The notes under the pieces were generated by a model. That model worked only from the letters and a program-made list of their open reading frames with translations. It did not search any database and was not told the DNA's origin. The position numbers were made by a program, and so were the translations under genes. This document shows, piece after piece, positions 17,237 to 26,700 of a DNA stretch of 64,000 nucleotides. Within the stretch, counting starts at the first letter, position 1. Each line of letters opens with the position of its first letter. The stretch comes from Leifsonia shinshuensis (GTDB taxonomy: Bacteria > Actinomycetota > Actinomycetes > Actinomycetales > Microbacteriaceae): contig NZ_JAHHZQ010000005.1 of assembly GCF_022606355.1 (NCBI RefSeq), forward strand, positions 310,001-374,000, given 5' to 3'.

Positions 17237-18541
17237 TCACGGTGCACTCCCGGACGACCCGGCGGCGGCTGCCGCCTCCGCTGCGCGCGCGAGCAGCAGC
17301 GTCCGCTCACGCGCGTTGGCCGTCATCGATGCCGCCCGCTCGAACTCGATCTCGGCCTCGGCGTGGCGACCGACCTTGAACAGGAGGTCGGCGCGCACCG
17401 ACGGCAACAGGTGGTACGACTCCAGCGCGCCGTCGTCCACCAGCCGTTCGACGACAGCGAGCCCGGCTTCCGGGCCGGAGGCCATCGAGACGGCGACGGC
17501 ACGGTTGAGCTCCACGACCGCGGAGGGCCGCAGGGCCGCGAGCGCGCCGTACAAGGCGACGATCTCCTCCCAGTCGGTGTCGCCGGGGGAGGGCGCGGTC
17601 GCGTGACACGCGGCGATCGCCGCCTGCAGCGTATACGGGCCGCGGCCGCGCGCCCCGAGCAGGCGGTCGGCGTGCTCGAGTGCGGCGACGCCGCGCCCGA
17701 TGAGGATGCGGTCCCAGCGGGTGCGGTCCTGGTCGCTCAGGAGGATCGGCTCGCCGTCGGCGGTGGCGCGCGCGGGCAGGCGGGAGGCCTGGAACTCCAT
17801 CAGCGCGACCAGGCCGTGCACTTCTGGCTCGCGCGGGGTGAGCTCGGCAAGGACGCGGCCGAGCCGCAGCGCCTCCTGGCAGAGGTCGGGGCGCATCCAG
17901 TCGTCGCCCGCCGTGGCCGAGTAGCCCTCATTGAAGATCAGGTAGACGACCTCGAGCACCGACGACAGCCGTTCGGGGTAGTCGGCGCGGTCGGGCACCT
18001 CGAACGGCACGTGCGCCGCGGTGAGCGTGCGCTTGGCCCGCACGATGCGTTGCGCGATCGTCGGGACGGGCACCAGGAACGCCCGGGCGATCTCGTCGGT
18101 CGTGAGCCCGCCGAGCAGCTTGAGCGTGAGCGCGACCCGGGCGCCGGGGGCGAGCACGGGGTGGCACGAAACGAACACGAGCCGGAGCAGGTCGTCCTGG
18201 ATCTCCTCGTCCACCGCGGCGGCCGGGTCGTCGTCGTCCTGCTGCTCGAGGTCGCGGGCCAGGGCGGCGTAGCGCTCGTCGAGGCGCTCGCGGCGGCGCC
18301 AGCCGTCGATCGCGCGGCGCTTCGCGACCGTCGTGAGCCAGGCGCCGGGCGTCCGCGGCACTCCGGTCTCCGGCCACTGCTCGAGCGCGGCGACGAGGGC
18401 GTCCTGCGCGAGCTCCTCCGCGAGCCCGACGTCGCCCGTCCAGCGGGCGAGGCCCGCCACGAGCTTGCCCGCTTCGATGCGCCACACCGCCTCGACGGCG
18501 CGGCGGGCCTCGTCGGCCGTCACGTCCTGTGCCTCCGCCAC
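17237..18541 (-). CDS. ECF42-type RNA polymerase sigma factor with C-terminal helical domain
   Basis: 434 residues, far longer than a normal ECF sigma factor. The N-terminal part has region 2 (AEELAQDALVAALEQWPETG, then WLTTVAKRRAIDGWRRR) and region 4 (LTLKLLGGLTTDEIARAF with TIAQRIVRAKRTL). The remaining about 230 residues are the helical TPR-like extension found in ECF42, with the conserved YLIFNEGYSA and SYHLLPSVRADLLFKVGR stretches. ECF42 factors have no anti-sigma factor and usually sit next to DGPF/YCII proteins, as here. GTG start with GGGAGG seven bases upstream. Confidence 0.9.
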   Translation of the reverse strand: MAEAQDVTADEARRAVEAVWRIEAGKLVAGLARWTGDVGLAEELAQDALVAALEQWPETGVPRTPGAWLTTVAKRRAIDGWRRRERLDERYAALARDLEQQDDDDPAAAVDEEIQDDLLRLVFVSCHPVLAPGARVALTLKLLGGLTTDEIARAFLVPVPTIAQRIVRAKRTLTAAHVPFEVPDRADYPERLSSVLEVVYLIFNEGYSATAGDDWMRPDLCQEALRLGRVLAELTPREPEVHGLVALMEFQASRLPARATADGEPILLSDQDRTRWDRILIGRGVAALEHADRLLGARGRGPYTLQAAIAACHATAPSPGDTDWEEIVALYGALAALRPSAVVELNRAVAVSMASGPEAGLAVVERLVDDGALESYHLLPSVRADLLFKVGRHAEAEIEFERAASMTANARERTLLLARAAEAAAAAGSSGSAP

Positions 18542-18569
18542 CCGCGCGCCTCCCGTCGTGCTGCCACGC

Positions 18570-18887
18570 TCATGCCTCCGCTGCGGCGCCGCTCACGATG
18601 CGGCGCACCTCGACTCTGCCACGATCCACCGGCAGCCGCCTCGCCCATTCGACCGCCTCCGCCCGGTCGGCGGCCTGCACGATCCACAGCGCGTTCGCTC
18701 GGGAGTCGGAGGCCGGCGCGTCGTCGACCCGGCAGGAGCCGTCCACCCCGAGCTCGACGTGGAGGCCGTCCACGGCGAGGAGCTCGCCGGCCAGCAGCAC
18801 CCCGGCGTGGATCAGCTCGACTGTGAACCGCTGCAGCACGGAGGAGGGCGGCGCCGAGTCCGTCGTGAGCAGGAGGAGGTAGCGCAT
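18570..18887 (-). CDS. YCII-related (DGPF) protein
   Basis: 105 residues of the ferredoxin-like YCII fold, beginning MRYLLLLTTDS. The middle part (ELIHAGVLLAGELLAVDGLH) and the late WIVQAADRAEAVEWARRLPV match the DGPF group. AAAGGA sits seven bases before the ATG. It is the first gene of the ECF42 operon, 28 bases from the sigma gene. DGPF proteins are the classic genomic partners and likely targets of ECF42. The biochemical activity is unproven. Confidence 0.88.
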   Translation of the reverse strand: MRYLLLLTTDSAPPSSVLQRFTVELIHAGVLLAGELLAVDGLHVELGVDGSCRVDDAPASDSRANALWIVQAADRAEAVEWARRLPVDRGRVEVRRIVSGAAAEA

Positions 18888-18997
18888 GCGTGGTCCTTTC
18901 GTCGCGGGCACTCACCGAGACGTCGAGCGGCGGGTGCGGGATTCGACACGACGCCCGTCTCCAGCGCGATGTCGGACCTGTGCGCTAGAACGGGAGC

Positions 18998-19534
18998 ATG
19001 GCGATCCGCTACTGGCTGGGCGTGGTTCAGCACGACCACGTGCTGCGCGGCGTCGCGGGCGGCTTCGCCCAGGTCAACCACGGTGCCCGCGCACCGCTCG
19101 AGCGGATGGGGGCGGCCGACGGGTTCGTCTACTACTCGCCGCGCGAGTCGTATCCCGACGGCGAGCCGCTCAAGCGGTTCACCGCGGTGGGGAGGCTGGC
19201 CGACGCCGACGTGTACCAGGCGACCCAGGGCATGCAGCCGGGTACCGGCCAGCGGCGCAACGCCTCCGCCGACTTCGTCGCCTGGCGTCGGCGCGTCGAC
19301 TGGGATCACGACGCGGTCGCGACCCCCATCCGACCGTTGCTGTCCTCTCTCGACTTCACGCGCGACAAGCCCGACTGGGGCTATCAGCTGCGCGCCGGGC
19401 TGATCGAGCTCACGCGGCACGACTTCGAACTGATCCGGCACCAGATGCGCCCGGCGTCGGCGGGGGAGCGCGAACACGAGCGCCGTCATCGGGAGCAACA
19501 CGCGCCGGCCGGATTCGGCGCCCGGTTACGCTGA
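18998..19534 (+). CDS. EVE domain protein
   Basis: 178 residues, nearly all one EVE domain: YWLGVVQHDHVLRGVAGGFA, then QVNHGARAPLERM, then VYYSPRESYPDGEPLKRFTA. EVE belongs to the PUA superfamily and is thought to bind modified bases in DNA or RNA. The closely similar UPF0310 group is widespread in actinobacteria. It has a polar C-terminal tail rich in Glu, Arg and His. Start ATG with CGGGAGC upstream. It is followed after four bases by a ComB-like gene, so the two are coupled. It is divergent from the ECF42 operon. Confidence 0.85.
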   Translation: MAIRYWLGVVQHDHVLRGVAGGFAQVNHGARAPLERMGAADGFVYYSPRESYPDGEPLKRFTAVGRLADADVYQATQGMQPGTGQRRNASADFVAWRRRVDWDHDAVATPIRPLLSSLDFTRDKPDWGYQLRAGLIELTRHDFELIRHQMRPASAGEREHERRHREQHAPAGFGARLR

Positions 19535-19538
19535 GGCG

Positions 19539-20114
19539 GTGACCGCGCACCGCTCCGAACCGTCGACCGTCCCTACCGCGCACCGCCAGGCCAAGTACCA
19601 GGTGCGCTTCGACTGGGCGTCGGCCGGCGCGACGGCCGTGGCGGCCGACGCCGACGTGGTCGTCTGGGTGGATGCGCTCGCCGACGAGCCCGTGGAGGCC
19701 GCGATCGAGCTCGTGCCGGGCACCGGAGCCGTCGTGGCCGCCGGGCTGACCGATGCGCCTGCGGTCGCGCGCTGGATCCTCGACGAGCAGGTCAGGCTGG
19801 GCCGCCGCGCCATGGTCGCGCTGGTCGCGGCCGGCGGCACGACCGTGGAGGGCGGCACGCGTTTCGCCGTCGAAGACCTCCTGGCCGCCGGTGCCCTCGT
19901 CGACGCGCTCGCGGGCCTCGGGATCGACTACAGCTCGCCGGAGGCCGCCGCGGCCTGTGCCGCGTTCACCGGACTTCGAGGGGCCGTCGCGCACCTGCTC
20001 ACCGCGTCGGTCTCCGGCCAGGAGCGCATCGCGGCCGGTGCGGATGCCGCCGAGCTCGCCGGCGCCGGGAGGCTCGGGACGGCCTCCGACGTGCGGATCC
20101 TGCGAGCAGGCTGA
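19539..20114 (+). CDS. ComB-like protein (2-phosphosulfolactate phosphatase family)
   Basis: 191 residues. The N-terminal QVRFDWASAGATAVAADADV, VVVWVDAL, and the later VVAAGLTDAPAVARWI and GIDYSSPEAAAACAAF resemble ComB, a Mg-dependent phosphatase of coenzyme M synthesis. Actinobacteria lack that pathway, so the substrate is probably another phosphate ester. GTG start four bases after the EVE stop. The family call is fairly sure, the reaction is not. Confidence 0.7.
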   Translation: MTAHRSEPSTVPTAHRQAKYQVRFDWASAGATAVAADADVVVWVDALADEPVEAAIELVPGTGAVVAAGLTDAPAVARWILDEQVRLGRRAMVALVAAGGTTVEGGTRFAVEDLLAAGALVDALAGLGIDYSSPEAAAACAAFTGLRGAVAHLLTASVSGQERIAAGADAAELAGAGRLGTASDVRILRAG

Positions 20115-20192
20115 GCGCAAGACTCGAACTCCCAGTCCCGCCGGAATGTTCCGGTGGAACCGGGTGTTCAGTGCGTTCAGGAGGTTTCACTC

Positions 20193-20495
20193 ATGAAAGC
20201 TGTTCTGAACGACACCGTCATCGCCGAGGCTCCGACCGAGGATCTCATCCGCATCGAGGGCAACTGGTACTTCCCGCCCGCGAGCGTGAACGCCGAGCAC
20301 CTGGTCGCGTCCGACACCCCGTACACGTGTCCGTGGAAGGGTGAGTGCCAGTACTTCTCGGTCAAGGACGGCGACACGGTGCTGCAGGATCGCGCGTGGA
20401 GCTATCCGACGCCGTATCCGAGCTCCTTCGACCGCGTCGGCAAGGATTACAGCAACTACGTCGCGTTCTGGAAGGACGTCCGGGTCGTGGACTGA
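20193..20495 (+). CDS. DUF427 family protein
   Basis: 100 residues, the usual size. It shows the family pattern: KAVLNDTVIAEAP, then IRIEGNWYFPP, TPYTCPWKGECQYFSV, and AWSYPTPYPSSFDRVGKDYS. DUF427 is a small beta-rich cytosolic fold of unknown function. A strong AGGAGG lies eight bases before the ATG, so expression may be high. It stands alone; hairpins follow the stop directly. Confidence 0.9.
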   Translation: MKAVLNDTVIAEAPTEDLIRIEGNWYFPPASVNAEHLVASDTPYTCPWKGECQYFSVKDGDTVLQDRAWSYPTPYPSSFDRVGKDYSNYVAFWKDVRVVD

Positions 20496-20498
20496 TCC

Positions 20499-20563
20499 GT
20501 CCGCCCCCTGGACTGGGGGACGGACTTGTCCTCATTTTTGAGGACTGTCCCCCGAAAACGGGG
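20499..20563 (+). terminator. Three consecutive hairpins after DUF427
   Basis: Hairpin 1: GTCCGCCCCC (20499-20508) with GGGGGACGGAC (20515-20525), one bulge. Hairpin 2: GTCCTCA/TGAGGAC (20528-20534, 20539-20545) with a TTTT loop. Hairpin 3: CCCCG/CGGGG (20550-20554, 20559-20563) with an AAAA loop. The first probably ends DUF427 transcription. Three so close together could also act as an attenuator ahead of the surface-protein gene. Confidence 0.5.
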
Positions 20564-20580
20564 TACAAAGTTGCTTCCAA

Positions 20581-20592
20581 CCGACCGGTCGG
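20581..20592. promoter_or_regulatory. CCGACCGGTCGG palindrome upstream of the surface-protein gene
   Basis: A perfect 12-base palindrome lies 124 bases before the GTG of the 6.3-kb surface-protein gene. A further hairpin CTCCCGG/CCGGGAG (20621-20627, 20636-20642) and three copies of a TACCCG motif (about 20657, 20681 and 20698) fill the rest of the leader. Operator or leader-structure roles are guesses. No clear -10/-35 pair was found. Confidence 0.35.
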
Positions 20593-20715
20593 AATTGCTA
20601 GACAGGTAGTGCGAGAGAAACTCCCGGGACCCGAACCGGGAGGCGCGCGAGGGCTTACCCGGCTCGTTCTTCGGCGCGCGTACCCGAGCTCACGCTTACC
20701 CGAAACCCGATCGCC

Positions 20716-23700
20716 GTGCTTCGTCGTGTCTTTCAGCATGTCCGCAACTCCTTCCGCACCGGCCGCAGCGGGCCACCCGCGCACCGCGCAGGCCGCCGAG
20801 CAGCCTCGGGAGCCGCACCGCGCCTGAGGCTGCTCGGCGCCGTGAGCGCGGCGACCGTCGTCGCCCTGGTCGGCGGAGGCCTCGCCGCGGCGCCGGCGGT
20901 CGCAGCCGACGCCGCCCTCTCGGTCGTCAAGACGGTGGGGGAGAACCAGAAGGCGGTGACGGTGCTCAAGGGCGCCGAGTTCACCTACAAGATCGAGGTG
21001 GGCTGCGACGACAACGACTGCGTCGGCGCGAAGCTGGTGGACGCACTGCCCGCCGACTTCGCGGGATTCTCCATCCTCGACACCAGCGTCCAGCCGAGCA
21101 CCAAGCCGGTCACGAAGAGCCTCGCGGGCTGCACCGACACCGTGACCGCGTCCTGCGTCCTCACCGTGCAGTTCCAGGAGCCGGTCGCCGGCGGCGTGGG
21201 CATCCCCGCCGGCGGGACGTACCTGGTGATGGTGACGCTGAAGGCGCCGCAGACGCTGACGCCCCAGTCGCCCGCGGTGAACCACGCCGTGACGAACACG
21301 GCGGTGGGCACGTTCGACGGCTCGCCCACCCCGCAGACCAGCAGCGCAGACGTGACCGTCAACGTGCCGACCTCGGTGGATGTCTCGGTCGGCAAGACCT
21401 GGACGCCCGCGAGCCAGCAGTACCTCCCCGGCGAGCAGTCCACGATCTCGCTCTCTGCGCAGAACGCCTCCAACGTCCCGGCGTCCAGCCTCGCGCTGCA
21501 GGACCCGGCGACGGCCACGGACGCAGCGACGGCACTCGACGCGGCCAACCCGTTCGCGCTGGTCGACTTCGCCGGATTCGGGGGCGTCACTCTGCCACAG
21601 GGCGCGACCACCGTTCAGGTCGACGCCTACGTGCGCGACACCGCGACCGGAGCGTGGGCCTGGCACACCGGACCTCCGGTCGATCCATCGGCGATCGCCC
21701 TCCCCTCCGGTGTCTCGAACGGCGACGTGGGAGGCCTCCGCTTCACCTTCGCCGGGCCGGACGGCACCGCGCTGACCGCGGGCGGCGCGGCCGGCTCGGT
21801 CGGCGTCCTCGTCGCTCAGCGCTCGACGAACCGGCAGACCGGCGCCGCGCTGGTCACCGGCGCGAGTGTCACCAACCGCGTCGCCGGCACCGTGGCTGTC
21901 GAGAACCAGACCCCGGTGACGAAGACCGCGACGGCGCCGTTCGCCGTCGGCGACCTGACCGTCGCCGTCACCCCCGGCAAGCAGATCAGCCCCGCGCGCA
22001 TCCCGGCAGGAACCACGGCCACCGCGACCATCTCGGGCAAGAACTCCTCCAACGGCCCGCTCGCGACGCTGACCCTCGCCGACCTGGGCTACTTCACCCA
22101 GGACATCCGCTTCGGCGGTTTCGCAGCAGGCGTGTCCTATCCGTCCGGCGCGAGAGGCGCCCAGGTCGTCTGGCACTTCTCCAACGGCTCCAGCCAGGCG
22201 GTCCCCTTCGCCGACGGCGCAACGCCCGCTGTGCCGACCGCTCCGACCGAGACGCACCTCACCGGCTTCGAGCTCGTCTTCACCGGAGCCATCGCCACCG
22301 GCACCGTCGCGACCGCCCAGTTCCTGATCGCCCCGACCGCCGACATCGCGGCGGAGGGAGCGCATGTCGACACCACCAACACGCTGACGGTCACGGGGGC
22401 GAACGCCGCCGGGACCGCGAGCCGTCAGGCGACGGCGCCGCTGTCGATCTTCTACCCTGACATCGAGCTCACCCTCGCCAAGACCATCACGCCGTCTGCG
22501 CCGGTCTCGCCGGGAGCCACCGTCACCGCGCAGCTCCCCGCGACGACGTCGAGCGACTCGGCCTACGTGCGCCCGACCAGCATCGTGGTGGAGGACGTCT
22601 GGCGCCCCGGCGTCGCGAACGACTTCTTCAACGGCTTCGACCCGATCGGCGTCGCCCCGACGCAGGTGCTGAAGGGTTCGACGCTGACGGTGAAGTACAC
22701 GACCGACGGCAGCACCTGGACCGTCCTCGACACCGTTGATGCGACCGCGGCCGCGCAGGTCTACCGCGCCTCGTCGCTGCCTGCCGGCACCGTCGGCCTG
22801 CAGTTCACGTTCGAGGACGCGGCGGGCTTCGCCCAGGGCACCACCGTTCGTCCGGCCATCACGGGGCAGGCGCGTGCCACGCTGCGCGACGGCTCCGGCG
22901 CCACCTCCGTCGCGGGGGGCCCAGCGAGCACCTACACGAACCATGCGGTCGCGAACACCCAGGGCGCGGTCGACGGCGAGGTCGTCACCGGCGCCCAGAA
23001 GACAGCGGACGCGAACGCCAAGATCCAGTCCACGACCGGCGCCGGCTCGCTCGGCATCGCCAAGAAGTGGACGAAGCCCGACCTCAGCGGCGACGTGACC
23101 GACCTGCCGTCGCAGTCCGGCGACCAGGCGGGAACCCTGCTCAGCTGGGGTGTCACGAACACCGGGTACGGCTCGGTCACGCTGACCGACCCGGCCGGCG
23201 ACCCCGCGCACCCCGAGTCGACCGTCTTCCAGGCGTTCGATCTGCTGAAGGTCTCGCCCATCTCCTACAGCGCCGACCCGCTGCTGCGCTGGGACGCCGT
23301 GAGCACGGTCGAGCTGTACCGCGGCGGGGCGTGGACGATCGTGCCGGCGCCGGCGGGCGGCTGGATGAACGGGGCCGGTTTCGTCGGCTACACGCTGACC
23401 CCGGCCCAGACCGCCGACACCACCGGCGTGCGGATCACAGTGGTCCCGAACGACGCCGCCCGCGCGGCGGCCACCGATCCCACCGCACCTCCCGCGGGCT
23501 CCGGCGTCGCGACGGTCGCTTTCGGCCAGTCCCGGCCGATCGGTCTCGTCTGGCAGCTGCGCAACGTGCAGCGCGTGCCGGTCGACCCGGCGCACCCGTG
23601 GGTCACCGCGGGGACCACCGGTTCGGTCGACAACGTCGCGCAGGCGGACGGCGTCAAGAACGGCACCGCCGTTCCTCCCGTCACCGGCCACGACACCGTC

Positions 23701-26700
23701 ACGCTGATCGATCAGCCGCCGGCGGTGAGCCTGACCAAGACGAGCTCGCGGTCCACCATCGTGGTCCCGCACCTCGGCGACGTCGACCCGGCCGACTACC
23801 CGACGAACACCTTCACGCTCACGGCGCAGAACACCTCCACCTCGCGCGCCTCGTACGTGCGGGTGACCGATCCGTCGCCGTGCGACGCCGGCGCCGAGAC
23901 CGCGTGCCTCTCGGGGGCCGCGGCGTGGGGAGCCGATCCCTTCTCCGGCGCGAGCTACACCGGCTCCAGCCCGTTCGAGCGTCTCGACCTGACCAGGATC
24001 GCGTTCGCGGTGCCTGCCGGGCAGGTCGATCTCGACGCCTCTCAGGTCACCCTGTGGCATCGCGCGGCCGACGGCAGCACCTCGACCACCGTCGTCTCGA
24101 TGCGCGCAGCTGCCGCGCTGACGCCGGCCGACCTCGCCGATGTCGTGGGCGTGAGCGTCGTCTACCAGGGCACGAGCCCGCAGACGACGGGAGGCACGAT
24201 CGCCTCCGGCCAGGCCCTCACCATGACCCTCGACACCCGGGTCCGCGCGCTCACGCGCACCTCGGGGGCAGCGGTCACGGCCTTCCGCATCGACAACCAC
24301 GGCTTCACGCAGGGCTACGACCCCGTGCTGTACCCCTCCGGCCAGGGCTCGCGGCCGTACGCGTCCGCCGACGCGGCGCTCACCCTGACCACGGGCGCCC
24401 TCGGCGTCACCGCGGCCAAGACCATCTCTCCGAGCACGCTGCTGGAGAGAGACCGCACCGCCCCGGTGACCGTCACGCTCACCGCCACGCCGGGCTCGGC
24501 GACGGCGGCGACGCACCAGGTCGTCATCACCGACGACGACGCGGCGTTCTGGAACCGGTTCGCGCTGACCGGCCTCAGCGCCGGCGACGTCACGCTGCCG
24601 GCCGGCGCCGACCGCGTCCGCGTCGATGCGCAGACCGACGGCAGCAGCACGTGGATCCTGGGCACGCCTGCGGCGACGGCAGCCCTGCCGACGGCAGCGG
24701 CCGGGCAGGTGACCGGTCTCCGGTTCACCTTCCTGCGCGCGGACGGCGGGCTCCTCAGCCGCAGCGCCGTGCCCGCGGGCTTCACCGCGACGGTCGTCCT
24801 GCACGTCGCACTGCTCGCGGTCGCCCGCGACGGGTCGGCGATCCCGTTCCCCGGCAGCGTCACCGACACGGTGCAGACGGTGAGCCACCGCACCGACACG
24901 CCGACGGTCTACGCCGACGCCACCGCCGGCGCCTCCGCGGGCATCCAGCTCGCGCCGGGCACGGCCTCCCTCGACGTCGCGAAGACACCGGCCAACAACG
25001 TGCACACCGTCCCGGTCGGCGACAGCGTCCCGTGGACCCTCACCTTCGCGAGCACCGGCACGGGCTACCTGGACCTCGCCGGCCTGACCGACACCCTCCC
25101 GGCCTCGCTGGTGTGGGACGGCGAGGCGCCGACCTTCTCGACCAGCGCGGGCGGGACCCTCTCGACCGCCCCGACCGTGGCCTACGACGCCGCGACCGGA
25201 CGGTTCGGGCTGACGTGGCCGGCCGGCGGCTCCCGGATGTCTCCGGGTGAGCGCTTCACGGTCGTGCTCGGCCTGATCCTGAAGCCGGGACTCGGCTCGG
25301 GCGATCGGGCGACGAACCAGTTCGTCGTCTCCACGGTGCAGAGCCTGTCGGCGTGCACCAACTCGTCCGGCAACGGTCAGGGCGTCCTGACCGGCCTGCC
25401 GGCAACCGCGTGCGGCACGACCAACTACGTGCAGCCCGTCAACGGGCCGTCGCTCTACACGACCAAGGGCGTCCAGGGCGATGTCGTCGACCGCACGGTC
25501 TCCGGCGCGCAGAACCTGACCGACCCGTCGGCTACCTGCCGCACCGACGGCGAGGGCTACTACTCCTCGCCGTGCGCCGCGAACACCGTGGTCGGCGGCA
25601 CCGACCGGTGGCGGCTCAGCGCTCTCAACACCGGGACCGTCGACTACACCTCGCTCGTCCTGGTCGAGCCGCTGCCCGCGGTCGGCGACCGCATGCTCGC
25701 CACCGGCGGCTCGCGCGGCTCGACCTTCCGGCCGGTCTTCGACGGCGCGGCGGGGGTGACGGTGCAGGACGTGCCGGCGGGGACGGCCGTCACCTGGGAG
25801 GTCACCACCGAGCCCGGCGTGTGCCAGTCCGGCTCGACCACGGCGTGGCCCACCGATCCGACCTGTTCGACCCACCCGGCCTCGTGGACGGCCTCCGGCG
25901 CCTTCACGGGTGACTGGGCCGCGGTGACCGGCCTGCGCGTGACGCTCGACTTCGCCGGCACCGCGAACGGCGCGCTGCGCGGCGGCGAAGGGGCGACGGT
26001 GCTCTACCGCACCATCGACCGCCCCGCCACGGCGTCGGCGACGGACGGCGCCCCGGTGTCGCTCCCGGCGTCGCCCGGCTCGGCTCCGGCGGTGGCCTGG
26101 AACCAGTTCGGCGCGACAGCGTCGCTCGTCGGCGGCGGCACGGTGCGCCGTGCCCCGGTGAAGGCGGGAGTGACGATCGCCACCGGTCCGCTGCAGATCG
26201 ACAAGGTCGTGACGGGAGCTGCAGCCTCGGCGGCGCCCGACGAGTTCGGCGCCGATGTCGCCTGCACGGTCGCGGGAGTCCCCGTCGACCTGGGAGCGGC
26301 CGCGCACACCCTGCTCGAGCGCTCCGCCGGCTTCACGGCCCGCATCGACGGCCTCCCGATCGGCTCCGACTGCACGATCACCGAATCCGGCGCGGCGGGC
26401 AGCTACGGCGAGGCGAGCCGCACCGTCACCAACGGCAGCGTCCACATCGGCGCCGGGTCGGTGCAGGGTGCGGTGCCGCCCGCGCAGGTCACCACTCTCA
26501 CCAACACCTTCGAGTACGGGCGCCTCGAGCTCGCCAAGACCGCCTCGGCTCCTGTCGTGGGAATGAACGAGAAGGTGACCTACACGATCACGGTCACCAA
26601 CATCGGAGCGCTCGACGCCACGGCGTTCGACGTGGTCGACACCCTCCCGGCCGGGGCGACGTTCGTCTCAGCGGACCAGGGCGGCACGTTCGCGGCAGGC

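Noticed and set aside
20110-20150. tRNA-like GACTCGAACTCCCAG
   Set aside because: It resembles a reversed T-arm, but no acceptor or anticodon stem can be drawn around it. No tRNA or rRNA gene was found in the window.
20594-20715. c-di-AMP (ydaO-type) riboswitch before the surface-protein gene
   Set aside because: ACCCGAACC recalls that class, but the other conserved blocks are missing and the stems do not match.
20362-26445. A 2027-codon open frame opposite the surface-protein gene
   Set aside because: Its translation is Arg/Gly/Asp-rich without any domain, while the plus strand shows a signal peptide, repeats and an LAKTG anchor. GC-rich codon bias keeps the antisense frame open.
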